A stretch of 56,969 bases of DNA, taken from NCBI RefSeq assembly GCF_004535825.1, contig NZ_SGVY01000022.1:1-56969 (forward strand), read 5' to 3'. This DNA is from Segatella hominis. GTDB taxonomy: Bacteria > Bacteroidota > Bacteroidia > Bacteroidales > Bacteroidaceae. Position 1 is the first letter of the stretch, and each line of letters starts with the position of its first letter. The position numbers and the translations under genes are program-made. Shown one piece after another: positions 1-8,612 of the stretch. The notes under the pieces were generated by a model. The model made no database searches. It worked only from the letters and a program-made list of their open reading frames with translations, and was not told the DNA's origin.

Positions 1-413
<413 letters not shown>

Positions 414-880
414 AAATATCATTTTTACTCTGCCCGTTCCGAAAAACAAGCGAAGTGTTTGTTGTCTGTACTTAGGACGAATATCCTTTTTCGTTTATTG
501 AAGCTTAGTAAAGCTGATGTCAATTTCTTGACGGTTCGTTTCTTTTACCCAGTCTCTTCATACTCCTTATATATAATAAGGTGTAATCCAAAACCGCTTC
601 TTGTACTACTTGTCTGTTTATGTAAAATCTTTCAAAGAACTCTTTCTTTTGTTGCTAAGAGAAAGCGTATTTCTCAAAAGCGAGTGCAAAAGTACTAACT
701 ATTTTCCATTCCGCCAAATATTTCGAGAAAAAAGTTTCAAAAATAGCATGATTTTAACATTTGATCACATATCATACTCTGAATTCCACAATTTCACCTC
801 ATAATATACATACACGCTTGTGCACCCGCACAGGCTCGTATACACATACACATGCAAATATAAAAATTGAAGAAATCGTA
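414..880. other. 16S leader and gene-free region
   Basis: No gene is visible in these 467 bases. The part from 414 to about 680 is the 5' leader of the 16S transcript (minus strand), downstream of the rrn promoter at 686-718. From 719 to 880 the DNA is AT-rich. It holds a short imperfect hairpin at 816-835 (arms GCTTGTGC and GCACAGGC) which could end the HAD gene transcript, but it lacks a clear T-run. Confidence 0.7.
686..718 (-). promoter_or_regulatory. rrn operon promoter
   Basis: On the minus strand TTTG (complement of 715-718) is followed after exactly 20 bases by TACTTTTGC (complement of 686-694). This is the Bacteroidota housekeeping sigma consensus (TTTG at -33, TAnnTTTG at -7). It lies about 270 bases upstream of mature 16S, which suits an rRNA operon leader. 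Confidence 0.8.
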
Positions 881-1678
881 TCAAATAACACCAAAGCGAA
901 CAAGAGCATTCTTTACCCCATCCTCATCAACAGAGGTTGTAATATAGTCTGCAACTTCTTTAAGATTATCACCAGCATTCCCCATCGCAACACCGATACC
1001 AGCCTTTTTAATGATGGAAATATCATTGCCGCCATCTCCGAAAGCCATGGTTTCATCTATGTTCAAGCCCAGATAATCAGCCATTGCCTGTAACCCTTTA
1101 CCTTTATCAGCTTGAGCAGCAGTAATATCGGTAAAAGCAGGATGCCATCTTCCGGAAGTACAATTTTCCAATGACGGCATCAACTCACTCTCTTGTTCAA
1201 CACTACAGAATGGAGTAAGTTGCAAGATATCCTCATCTTTCAAATCGTCAATATTCGTTTGAAAATCAAGGGAATCAACCCCTAATCCTTCCACAAATAT
1301 TTTTTCGACAACAGGGGTTAAATGATGAATCGCCAGATGCTTTTCTCCTACAACTATGACAGAATAATCATCACAATCAGCCGCTTCAATCACTTTCTCC
1401 ACATCAGAACGCAGAATAGGACACTGACAAACAGTATGATTTTCCACAAAACATCGCGCACCATTAGTCGTTATATAGCCATCTATCAGATGTTCTATCT
1501 GTCCCAGATTAGTAATAAGTATGATAGGGCGACCTGTAGATATATATATTTTGACACCATTTTGCTTCGCTTTTTCCAGCGCTTCAACAGTACTTTGAGG
1601 GATGCGATGTGTTTGAAAACTTACCAGAGTACCATCTATATCAAAAAATAAAGCTTTGATTTTTGAATTCTTGTCCAT
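881..1678 (-). CDS. HAD superfamily hydrolase, Cof type
   Basis: 265 aa, the usual size of Cof/YidA-type sugar-phosphate or nucleotide phosphatases. HAD motif I is FFDIDGTLVSF near residue 11 (nucleophile Asp in DIDGT). A motif II Thr lies in ISTGRP, and motif IV is MAFGDGGNDISII near residue 212, where the acidic residues bind Mg2+. The stretch between motifs II and III is the C2-type cap that sets substrate choice, so the substrate cannot be named. It is a cytosolic single gene with its own promoter (1719-1753), pointing toward the rrn operon. Confidence 0.9.
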   Translation of the reverse strand: MDKNSKIKALFFDIDGTLVSFQTHRIPQSTVEALEKAKQNGVKIYISTGRPIILITNLGQIEHLIDGYITTNGARCFVENHTVCQCPILRSDVEKVIEAADCDDYSVIVVGEKHLAIHHLTPVVEKIFVEGLGVDSLDFQTNIDDLKDEDILQLTPFCSVEQESELMPSLENCTSGRWHPAFTDITAAQADKGKGLQAMADYLGLNIDETMAFGDGGNDISIIKKAGIGVAMGNAGDNLKEVADYITTSVDEDGVKNALVRFGVI

Positions 1679-1718
1679 ATTTTATCCTTTATCCATATTA
1701 TACATACTATTTCGGTGT

Positions 1719-1753
1719 GCAAAGATAGCCATTTTTTTGAAAGAAAAAGCAAA
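1719..1753 (-). promoter_or_regulatory. Promoter of the HAD gene
   Basis: On the minus strand TATCTTTGC is the complement of 1719-1727. A TTTG -33 box is the complement of 1750-1753, spaced by 22 bases, slightly longer than the usual 19-21. It lies about 40 bases upstream of the HAD start. Confidence 0.6.
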
Positions 1754-1767
1754 AATCGCATGATTTC

Positions 1768-1799
1768 TTTGGAGTTACCGATAAAAAAACATACCTTTG
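1768..1799 (+). promoter_or_regulatory. Promoter for the fimbrillin-like unit
   Basis: TTTG at 1768-1771, 20 bases, then TACCTTTG at 1792-1799 is a full Bacteroidota promoter. It is back to back with the HAD promoter and starts a transcript that covers the broken small gene at 1861 and the lipoprotein gene at 2024. Confidence 0.75.
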
Positions 1800-1860
1800 C
1801 AAAGAGAAATTAAATCAATAACAAATAGAAGTATTACAATCATTGAAGAAGAGGAGTGAA

Positions 1861-2027
1861 ATGAGATTTATCATTTCAATCAAGAATCTCTTTCAAATTA
1901 TAGGCAATAAAGAAAACTTTGTAAAGACATAGATAAAAAGAAAGTTCTTGAAAGATATAATAAACTAGAAGTTTCTCAAAAAGATATTGACAAATATGAA
2001 AACTCTTTAAAAGATAAACAAATATGA
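1861..2027 (+). pseudogene. Frameshifted small gene upstream of the fimbrillin-like gene
   Basis: An ATG at 1861 follows a good ribosome site (AGAGGAGTG). It opens a reading frame (MRFIISIKNLFQIIG...) that stops after 23 codons. In another frame, a coding-like lysine-rich stretch (KDIDKKKVLERYNKLEVSQK...) begins at about 1924 and runs to a TGA at 2025-2027, which overlaps the next gene's ATG as ATGA. The two parts together would make a protein of about 55 aa, translationally coupled to the lipoprotein gene. I infer a single frameshift in a small gene of unknown function; two chance ORFs are the alternative. Confidence 0.4.
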
Positions 2028-2860
2028 AAACAATCCTATTTAATGCGATGTTAGCCATCACCATGATGATGTGCTCATGCGAAAAATTTACCTCCGAGGA
2101 AGAAAGTAGCAAACCAATTCCTGGAGAAAACAATGTTGGTCTTGAGATAAGTTCAAAAGACCAAGTAAAGAAAGTATGTAAGAAGGTTAGTTTTGGATTT
2201 TTCAAGGACGATGCAAAAGCAGGAACTATCAGTCAAACGTCAGACGATTCCGATTTTGGAGCCATCCATCTCAATTTGGCAGCAGGAACTTATGAAGTTG
2301 TTGCCATCGGTCACAATGGCTCCGGCACTACGATGTCTTCTCCAGAAAAGATTACTTTCACAAGCAATAAAGTAACAGATACTTTCTATTATTATGGAAT
2401 TTTGGACGTCACCGACGGAGAAAAAACCACAGAAAGTATCACGCTAAAAAGAGCCGTTGGTATGTTTCGTTTAGTCATCAAAGATGAGATTCCAGAGCAG
2501 GCTAAGAAAATCAAATTTTATTATACGGGAGGCAGCAGTACTTTGAATGCCAAAACCGGTTACGGATGCGTGAACAGTAAACAGACTGAGATTTTGGACC
2601 TGGTGAAAAAACAGCAGGTTTATGAAGTTTATACCTTTCCTCACGAAGGAGATAAGAAATTGACTGTTTCCATCGACATCTTAGATAAAAATGATTTTAC
2701 AATAGCCACAACAACCTTTTCGGATGTTCCCATCCTCAAAAACTATATAACGAAATATAGCGGTAAATTGTTTACTGGCTTATCGGGCGGAACAGGCGAC
2801 ATTGACATCGACTTTGTTTTTGATCCAGAATGGGCAGGCGAAAACGAATATGAATTTTAA
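2024..2860 (+). CDS. FimB/Mfa2-like fimbrillin-type lipoprotein
   Basis: 278 aa with a short lipoprotein signal: MKTILFNAMLAITMMMCSCE contains a lipobox ending in Cys at residue 18 or 20. The body has the alternating beta-strand pattern of the FimB/Mfa2 and related fimbrillin families: a region on extracting numbers from text-like values (AAGTYEVVAIGHN), then a second domain beginning near SITLKRAVGMFRLVI, which is typical for these two-domain transthyretin-like folds. Such proteins act at the cell surface as pilus anchors, tips or standalone adhesins. No fimbrial shaft gene is next to it, so its role as a pilus part is uncertain. The start is fixed by the ATGA overlap with the upstream broken gene. 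Confidence 0.7.
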   Translation: MKTILFNAMLAITMMMCSCEKFTSEEESSKPIPGENNVGLEISSKDQVKKVCKKVSFGFFKDDAKAGTISQTSDDSDFGAIHLNLAAGTYEVVAIGHNGSGTTMSSPEKITFTSNKVTDTFYYYGILDVTDGEKTTESITLKRAVGMFRLVIKDEIPEQAKKIKFYYTGGSSTLNAKTGYGCVNSKQTEILDLVKKQQVYEVYTFPHEGDKKLTVSIDILDKNDFTIATTTFSDVPILKNYITKYSGKLFTGLSGGTGDIDIDFVFDPEWAGENEYEF

Positions 2861-2873
2861 AAGCCGTATCTAT

Positions 2874-2941
2874 CTGATAATTGAAATCATCTGATAGTTA
2901 AAATCACCAGATAGTAGAAGCCACCTGGTAGTTGAAGTCAT
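2874..2941. repeat. 17-bp tandem repeat, 4 units
   Basis: Four adjoining imperfect 17-bp units of the form CTGATAGTTGAAATCAC begin 13 bases after the lipoprotein stop codon. Confidence 0.8.
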
Positions 2942-3033
2942 GAGCCCACTTTAAAAAGGGGCTCAGTTATTTTACATCGAAGAAAGAAGAAAAAATCAAA
3001 AAACAAGGAATAATTTTACACAAGAACAAACAT

Positions 3034-3075
3034 AAAAAGAGGGCGTGTCGTAAATCCATGACACACCCTCTTTTT
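3034..3075. terminator. Hairpin terminator, bidirectional
   Basis: Arms AAAAAGAGGGCGTGTC and GACACACCCTCTTTTT pair over 16 bases with a single G-T wobble around a 10-base loop, giving T-runs on both strands. It closes the lipoprotein transcript. A decayed relative lies at 10025-10064. Confidence 0.75.
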
Positions 3076-3079
3076 ATGT

Positions 3080-3190
3080 TTATTCATACTTTTTGTGGAA
3101 GACCAGCAGGCAGACGGCTCCCATCAAAGCCATAGGTACACCGATAATAGCAGGGAAATGATAACCTAAGGCGAGTGCAAACAATCTAAA
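3080..3190 (-). pseudogene. 3' remnant of a membrane protein gene
   Basis: A minus-strand frame ends in a very hydrophobic stretch (LGYHFPAIIGVPMALMGAVC) and a basic tail (FHKKYE) before a stop codon. This looks like the last transmembrane helix of a transporter. Upstream of it the same frame runs into GGTGACA-rich repeat DNA and no longer looks coding, so only the last ~35 codons survive. The family cannot be named. Confidence 0.4.
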
Positions 3191-3247
3191 AAAGCAAATT
3201 GTTGATGGAAGGAAAAATAAATATCCATTTTTTTCGCAATGCCAATG

Positions 3248-3496
3248 GGTGACAGGGGTGACAGACCCCTCCACAAAAAAAACTGAAAACTCGTGTCACA
3301 GGTGTCACCCAACAAACAGGCTCCAATAAAAGGCTCGACAGAAAACGGTGACAGGTGACGCTTTTATATACTCTTTTTTTTATGACTTACCGCGCGAAAA
3401 TAGATAAAAGATTGATAATCAGAGGGAGACATCCAAATTGGAGGGTAGAGTCTCCAATGCATAAAAAAAAGATGAAAAATAGGTGTCACCGTCACC
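3248..3496. repeat. Cluster of GGTGACA / TGTCACC motifs
   Basis: Eight copies of GGTGAC(A) in either orientation occur at 3248, 3257, 3294, 3303, 3347, 3354, 3484 and 3491. Several are paired head to tail (GGTGACAGGTGACG at 3347) or on the opposite strand (TGTCACCGTCACC at 3484). No gene covers them. Clustered, paired heptamers look like binding sites for a protein, but none is identified. Confidence 0.6.
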
Positions 3497-3552
3497 TTTT
3501 GAAAATTTTGTAAAACTTTATGCTTTTCAGAAACAACCTATTTGCAGGAGCG

Positions 3553-3705
3553 AAATGACTTGTTTACGAGTCCTAAATGACTTGTTTGCGGGTCCTAAAT
3601 GACTTGATTACGAGTCCTAAATGACTTGTTTGCGGGTCTTAAATGACTTGATTGCAGGTCCTAAATGACTTGTTTACTGGTGCCAAATGACTTGTTTCCA
3701 AACAC
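3553..3705. repeat. 22-bp tandem repeat, about 6.9 units
   Basis: Seven units begin at 3553, 3575, 3597, 3619, 3641, 3663 and 3685. Each starts AAATGACTTG and ends in a variable G-rich part (for example CGAGTCCT or CGGGTCCT). There is no spacer between units, so this is not a CRISPR array. Confidence 0.9.
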
Positions 3706-3718
3706 ACTTCTTTGGAAG

Positions 3719-3919
3719 AAAAGCATCAAAAAGGGATAGAAAAGCATCAAAAGGGATAGAAAAGCATCAAAAAGGATAGAAAAGCATCAAAAGGGATAGA
3801 AAAGCATCAAAAAGGATAGAAAAGCATCAAAAAGGATAGAAAAGCATCAAAAAGGATAGAAAAGCATCAAAAAGGATAGAAAAGCATCAAAAAGGATAGA
3901 AAAGCATCAAAAGGGATAA
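3719..3919. repeat. 20-bp tandem repeat, 10 units
   Basis: Ten nearly identical units of AAAAGCATCAAAAAGGATAG follow each other; the first has 21 bases, the others 20. They differ only at one A/G position. The high identity points to recent expansion and probable copy-number variation between strains. Confidence 0.95.
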
Positions 3920-4418
3920 GTAACTCGGAGAATCTGTGTAACTTTGCGCCATCAATCGAAGGATTGGAAATATTAATAGAGCTCACTTTAAAAAGGGGCA
4001 TATTTTGAATTCAGTCTGACCAGTGTGGTCATTCTGAGTGAAACATAGCAATCGGCTCCGCTGGTGAATATCTTTCGAGAAATCGCCTTGAAAGAGCCGA
4101 AAGCTTCTCTGATAGACCCCAAAAGGGCAAATATCGATCTTTGAAATGTTGAAACCTGGAATATTACCATCCATCGGAGGTTCATCCACATACATCTGCT
4201 ATATGCATGCATACGATATTTAAGCATCCACCTTGCATCTTACCTGTCTTGAGCTGCAAGACATACGTCTTAACTCCTTAACTTCCTTAACTCCTTTAAC
4301 TTCCTGATATGCGAAAGTTTAGTTCGTTATAATATAATCGTTCATCAATCTTAGATGTTCCATTTTTCCACAAATATAGATAATTTTCAATTATTAAGAA
4401 TTGATAATACAAAAAACC
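3920..4418. other. Gene-free stretch upstream of tolC
   Basis: I see no supported gene here. A short pyrimidine-rich direct repeat (variants of CTTAACTCC and TTAACTTCC) lies at about 4269-4306. Overlapping minus-strand frames at 3983-4227 have no start signal or family resemblance. Confidence 0.6.
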
Positions 4419-4449
4419 TTTGATTTTTAAGAAATTATCCATAATTTTG
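4419..4449 (+). promoter_or_regulatory. Promoter of the export operon
   Basis: TTTG at 4419-4422, a 19-base spacer, then TAATTTTG at 4442-4449. Its position shows that the in-frame ATG at 4420 lies inside the promoter and cannot be the tolC start. Confidence 0.8.
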
Positions 4450-4485
4450 CACAAAAATAATATAACTCATATAGTTTTTTGTGTA

Positions 4486-5991
4486 ATGAAAAAGATTGTA
4501 ACTTTTTGCCTGTTATTTGCCGCAATGCTCCCTATGAAGGCTCAAAATGTATTGAGCCTTGACAGTTGCAGAGCCATGGCATTGCGCAATAATAAGCAAA
4601 TCAATGCGTCAAGACTCAAGAAGGATATCGCTTACAACCTGAAGAAATCTGCAAGAACCAAGTATCTCCCCAAAGTAGATGCACTGGGCGGATACGAATG
4701 GTTCAATCGTGAGATTTCCCTTCTCAACAGTAACCAGAAAAGTGCCATCAGCAATATCGGATCCAACTTAGGAGCTGGAGTTACCAACAACCTGAGCACC
4801 ATGATGGGCGAACTTGTCAGTCAGGGACTTATCTCTCAGGAGGCAGCCCAGCAGATTGGTCAGGCACTCGGAAGCAAGTTGCCGGGAGTAACAGAAAAGC
4901 TTAATGGAGCTGGTCAAAATCTGGTAGATGCCTTCCGCACGGACACCCGAAATATCTGGGCCGGCAGCATCATGCTCCGTCAACCTATTTATATGGGAGG
5001 AGCCATCATTGCAGCCAACAAGATAGCTGATATTGGCGAGCAAATGGCTGCAAACGATATTGACATGCAGACGCAAAATACGCTTTACAATATCGACCAG
5101 GCATACTGGATGGTTGTTTCCTTGAGACAGAAGCAGAAACTTGCCACCAGCTATAGAGATTTAGTCAAGAAACTGGATGATGATGTGCATAAAATGATCA
5201 AACAGGGTGTAGCTACAAAGGCAGACGGTCTCAAAGTCGATGTGAAGGTAAACGAAGCGGATATGCAGATTATGCAGGTAGAAGATGGTCTGACCCTCTC
5301 CAAGATGCTGCTCTGTCAGCTCTGCGGTATTCCGATGAATCAGGACATTCAGTTGGCTGACGAAGATAAAGAATCACTTGCCCTTTCCGGTCAGGCGATA
5401 GATATTCATCAGCAAGAAGCGGCAGCATCCGATTCAGCCAAAAGTACCCGTCCAGAGTTGAAGATGCTTCAGAATACGATTGACCTTTCCAAAGAAAGTG
5501 TGAAATTGATACGTGCAGCTTATTTGCCACATGTAGCTTTGACTGGCGGTTATACGATTTCCAATCCTAACGTTTTCAACGGTTTTCAGAAGAAATTTTC
5601 AGGAGTATGGAATGTAGGCGTCCTCGTACAAGTACCGGTATGGAACTGGTTTGACGGCACCTATAAAGTACGTGCAGCAAAAGCAACCTCCCAAATTGCT
5701 CAAATGAATTTGGATGATACGAGCGAAAAAATCCATCTTCAAATCACCCAAAGTCAATTCAAAGTAAAGGAAGCTGAAAAGAAGCTCAATATGGCACAAA
5801 AGAACATCAAGAGTGCTGAAGAGAATCTGAGATGCGCTAACTTAGGATTCAAGGAAGGAGTGATGGATATTACGGATGTTATGACTGCACAGACTGCCTG
5901 GCAGAAAGCCCAAAGTCAGAAAATCGATGCTGAAATTGATGTAAAACTTACCCAAATCGGCTTGAACAAGGCATTGGGTATTTTACAATAA
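4486..5991 (+). CDS. TolC family outer membrane efflux protein
   Basis: 501 aa from the ATG at 4486, which opens a standard signal peptide (MKKIVTFCLLFAAMLPMKAQ). An upstream in-frame ATG lies in the promoter and is rejected. Two copies of the OEP helical repeat are visible: one from about residue 30 (LDSCRAMALRNNKQINASRL) and one from about residue 290 (RPELKMLQNTIDLSKESVKL). This is the pattern of TolC-like trimeric outer membrane channels, at normal length. The segment between them near residues 80-140 is rich in Gly, Ala and Asn and longer than in E. coli TolC. It is the first gene of an operon with a HlyD adaptor and two ABC-2 permeases, forming the outer membrane exit duct. Confidence 0.93.
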   Translation: MKKIVTFCLLFAAMLPMKAQNVLSLDSCRAMALRNNKQINASRLKKDIAYNLKKSARTKYLPKVDALGGYEWFNREISLLNSNQKSAISNIGSNLGAGVTNNLSTMMGELVSQGLISQEAAQQIGQALGSKLPGVTEKLNGAGQNLVDAFRTDTRNIWAGSIMLRQPIYMGGAIIAANKIADIGEQMAANDIDMQTQNTLYNIDQAYWMVVSLRQKQKLATSYRDLVKKLDDDVHKMIKQGVATKADGLKVDVKVNEADMQIMQVEDGLTLSKMLLCQLCGIPMNQDIQLADEDKESLALSGQAIDIHQQEAAASDSAKSTRPELKMLQNTIDLSKESVKLIRAAYLPHVALTGGYTISNPNVFNGFQKKFSGVWNVGVLVQVPVWNWFDGTYKVRAAKATSQIAQMNLDDTSEKIHLQITQSQFKVKEAEKKLNMAQKNIKSAEENLRCANLGFKEGVMDITDVMTAQTAWQKAQSQKIDAEIDVKLTQIGLNKALGILQ

Positions 5992-6025
5992 ACAGGGGAT
6001 AAACAGTTTGGATCATCCAAAAAAG

Positions 6026-6053
6026 AACTGTTAACTGTTAACTCTGTTGACAG
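6026..6053. repeat. Dispersed GTTAACTGTTAAC repeat, copy 1
   Basis: A run of AACTGTTAACTGTTAACT followed by CTGTTGACAG, related to copies at 9914, 13539 and 40579. All four lie just downstream of genes. Confidence 0.6.
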
Positions 6054-6080
6054 CATATCTGAATTCAATTAAAAAAAAAA

Positions 6081-6205
6081 GAATTCTGAAAATTGAAATT
6101 CAATTGAAATAAGGATTCTGAAAATTGGGATTCGTTTGAAAAGGGATTCTTAAAATTGGGATTCAATTGAAAAGGGATTCAGAAAATTGGGATTCAAATA
6201 AAATA
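6081..6205. repeat. 31-bp tandem repeat, 4 units
   Basis: Four units of about 31 bases start at 6081, 6113, 6144 and 6175, each of the form GGATTCtGAAAATTGGGATTC plus an AT-rich tail. They fill the space between tolC and the HlyD gene. Confidence 0.85.
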
Positions 6206-6252
6206 TCAAACAAGAAATAGGATTCAACACATTATTATAAGGAATAAAGATT

Positions 6253-7239
6253 ATGTCTAAGAAGTCACAACACAATAACATACTATTGGCAGTAATCGGT
6301 TTTACTGCTGTAGTCATCATCGTAGGCGTTATCGGTTTCTTCACTTTAGAGCACGATGACGAAACGATTCAGGGAGAAATCGAGGTTTCTGAGTATAGAG
6401 TTTCCTGCAAGTTGCCAGGCCGTATCGTAGAGATTCGTGTCAAGGAAGGCGACTACGTGCATGTAGGCGATACGCTCGCCATTCTCGAAGTACCAGAGGT
6501 AAAATCTCAAGAGAAAATGCTCCAGGCTACCAATGAAGCAACCATGGCGCTGCAGGATTTAACGGATGCCGGAGCCCGCAAGGAACAGGTACAGGGCGCT
6601 TATCAGCTCTACCAGCAGGCGATGGCTGCTGCAGAAATAGCCAAGAAAACCTACACCCGCATCCAGAATCTCTTCGATGAGGGAGTGATGAGCGGTCAGA
6701 AGCGCGATGAAGCTTTTGCTGCCTATAAGGCCACAGAAGCTCAGGTGCAGGCCGCCAAAAGCCAATACGAAATGGCCAAGAATGGTGCCAGAGAGCAAGA
6801 GAAGAGAGTGGCTGCCAGCAATACTAATGCTTCTAAAAATGCAGTGGATGTAGTCAAGAACTTGCTCAAGGAAACCATTCAGGTGGCACAGGTAGAAGGC
6901 GAAGTTAGTTCTGTCTATCCTAAGGTAGGCGAACTGGTAGGCTTGGGATCTCCTATCATGAGTATCTCCATCATGAACGATATGTGGGGCACATTCAATG
7001 TACGCGAAGACCGTCTGGCTGGTCTCAACAAGGGTGCAGAATTCACAGCATTCGTTCCTGCTTTCAACAAGGACATCAAGATGAAGGTATATTATCTGAA
7101 AGACCAAGGCTCTTACGCTACATGGAAGGCAACCAAGGATAATGGCGATTACGACCGCAAGACCTTTGAGGTAAAGGCTCGCCCTATCACCAAGTTGGAT
7201 GGTCTGCGTCCAGGAATGTCTTTGATCATTAAAAAGTAA
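6253..7239 (+). CDS. HlyD/EmrA-type membrane fusion protein
   Basis: 328 aa. A single N-terminal transmembrane helix (residues 9-31, NILLAVIGFTAVVIIVGVIG) anchors it in the inner membrane. It is followed by a biotinyl-lipoyl-like half (ISEV-type strand SCKLPGRIVEIRVKEGDYVH, residues 50-70), a long Ala/Gln-rich coiled-coil hairpin (about residues 85-200), the second lipoyl half (VEGEVSSVYPKVGELVGLGS) and a beta-barrel domain ending LDGLRPGMSLIIKK. It should link the permeases to the TolC channel across the periplasm. The start ATG follows an AAGGAAT ribosome site. Confidence 0.92.
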   Translation: MSKKSQHNNILLAVIGFTAVVIIVGVIGFFTLEHDDETIQGEIEVSEYRVSCKLPGRIVEIRVKEGDYVHVGDTLAILEVPEVKSQEKMLQATNEATMALQDLTDAGARKEQVQGAYQLYQQAMAAAEIAKKTYTRIQNLFDEGVMSGQKRDEAFAAYKATEAQVQAAKSQYEMAKNGAREQEKRVAASNTNASKNAVDVVKNLLKETIQVAQVEGEVSSVYPKVGELVGLGSPIMSISIMNDMWGTFNVREDRLAGLNKGAEFTAFVPAFNKDIKMKVYYLKDQGSYATWKATKDNGDYDRKTFEVKARPITKLDGLRPGMSLIIKK

Positions 7240-7248
7240 AGAGAAAAA

Positions 7249-7280
7249 GTGAAGAGTGAAGAACGAAGAGTGAAGAATTC
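7249..7280. repeat. Dispersed GAAGAGTGAAG repeat, copy 1
   Basis: A 32-base element built from GTGAAGAGTGAAG and ACGAAGAGTGAAGAATTC, directly after the HlyD stop. Close copies lie at 8534-8562 and, inverted, at 31448-31480. Confidence 0.7.
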
Positions 7281-7365
7281 AATTGTTTTATAACGAAGAA
7301 TTCAATTGTTTATAACATAAATTCCAGACTGTTCGTTAAGTTCAAAGTTCAACTTTTAAAGTTCT

Positions 7366-8529
7366 ATGTTTAAGAAATTATATCATATTGCCCTCAGAGA
7401 ATGCGGCATCATGTGGAAGAATCCTATCTATTTCTTCTGCATGATCATCTTCCCCATCGCAGTGGTGATTTTCTTCACCACCCTGATGAAGGATGGTGTG
7501 CCTACCGATATGCCTGTGGGCATTGTAGATCAGGACCATTCTGCCACATCCCGCCAGTTGGTGCACAAGCTCGATGCCTTCCAGACCACAAAGGTTGTGT
7601 CTCATTACGAGAACATTGCTGAAGCAAGACATGCGATACAGAAGAATGAAATCTACGCCTTCTTAGTCATTCCAAGTGGCACGGAAGCCGGTCTGATGGC
7701 TTCCCGCCAACCTAAGATTTCCTTCTACTACAGTAGTGTATCTCTGGCAGCCGGTTCCCTACTCTTCCGCGATCTGAAGACCATCTCCACTTTAGGAGGA
7801 GCCGCTGCAGGAATGGCCAAGCTTTCAGCATTAGGCAAGACGAATGACGAGATTATGACCTTCCTGCAACCTATCGCCGTAGATTTGCACATGATTGGCA
7901 ATCCATACGCCAATTACAATTACTATCTCTCTACCGTGATGGTTCCGGGACTCATCATGCTTTTCATCTTCCTGATTACACCTTATTCTATAGGTACGGA
8001 ACTGAAGTTCAATAGGGCCAGAGACTGGATGCGAATGGCAGGCAACAATCCTTATCTCGCCATCGCGGGTAAGATGCTGCCCCAGACACTCATCTTCCTG
8101 AGCATCTTCCTGCTATTCGAGTTCTATATCTATTATGTATTGGGATTTCCTCATCCGGGTGGCGCAGCGCCTATCATTTTGTTAGGCATTCTGAGTGTAT
8201 TATCCTGCCAGTGCTTTGGCATTTTTGCCTTCGGTCTGATGCCATCCCTGCGCATGTCGATGAGCATTTGCTCACTTTGGGGCGTGGTAAGTTTCTCCAT
8301 CTGCGGAGCCACCTACCCACTCTTTGCCATGGATTCACCAATCGAGGCTATCGGACAACTCTTTCCGATGCGCCACTACTATATGATTTACCAGATGAAC
8401 ATCTTCAATGGGTTCCCGATGAGCGATGCAGTACTCCACTGGAGCGCCCTCGTTCTCTTCTGTGCCCTGCCTATCCTCACCATCTGGAACATCAAGAAGG
8501 CTATGCTGGTTTACAAATACTTGCCGTAG
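7366..8529 (+). CDS. ABC-2 type transporter permease
   Basis: 387 aa with the ABC2_membrane_3 layout. There is one N-terminal helix (residues ~18-42, IYFFCMIIFPIAVVIFFTTL), a large extracytoplasmic domain (~45-180), then five helices from about residue 190 to the end. The family (YhhJ/YbhR/YbhS type) exports drugs or small molecules together with a HlyD adaptor. The next gene is a second permease, so the pair probably forms a heterodimer. No ATP-binding subunit is encoded in this operon. Confidence 0.9.
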   Translation: MFKKLYHIALRECGIMWKNPIYFFCMIIFPIAVVIFFTTLMKDGVPTDMPVGIVDQDHSATSRQLVHKLDAFQTTKVVSHYENIAEARHAIQKNEIYAFLVIPSGTEAGLMASRQPKISFYYSSVSLAAGSLLFRDLKTISTLGGAAAGMAKLSALGKTNDEIMTFLQPIAVDLHMIGNPYANYNYYLSTVMVPGLIMLFIFLITPYSIGTELKFNRARDWMRMAGNNPYLAIAGKMLPQTLIFLSIFLLFEFYIYYVLGFPHPGGAAPIILLGILSVLSCQCFGIFAFGLMPSLRMSMSICSLWGVVSFSICGATYPLFAMDSPIEAIGQLFPMRHYYMIYQMNIFNGFPMSDAVLHWSALVLFCALPILTIWNIKKAMLVYKYLP

Positions 8530-8533
8530 GAAA

Positions 8534-8562
8534 GTGAAGAACGAAGAGTGAAGAGTGAAGAA
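8534..8562. repeat. Dispersed GAAGAGTGAAG repeat, copy 2
   Basis: GTGAAGAACGAAGAGTGAAG plus AGTGAAG sits immediately after the first permease stop codon. It is a member of the same family as 7249-7280. Confidence 0.7.
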
Positions 8563-8612
8563 ATCAACGGCTTTACTAATCATAAAGTTCAATGTTAAAA
8601 GTCCAATATTCT

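Noticed and set aside
3553-3919. CRISPR array
   Set aside because: Units are directly adjacent with no unique spacers, and no cas genes are present.
3248-3919. Chromosomal replication origin
   Set aside because: No DnaA-box cluster (TTATCCACA type), no dnaA or dnaN gene nearby; tandem arrays alone are not enough.
3983-4227. Two overlapping minus-strand frames of 70-79 codons
   Set aside because: No promoter, ribosome site or recognisable domain; composition looks like non-coding DNA.
4420-4485. Upstream start for tolC at 4420
   Set aside because: The ATG lies between the -33 and -7 boxes of the promoter; the ATG at 4486 gives a proper signal peptide.
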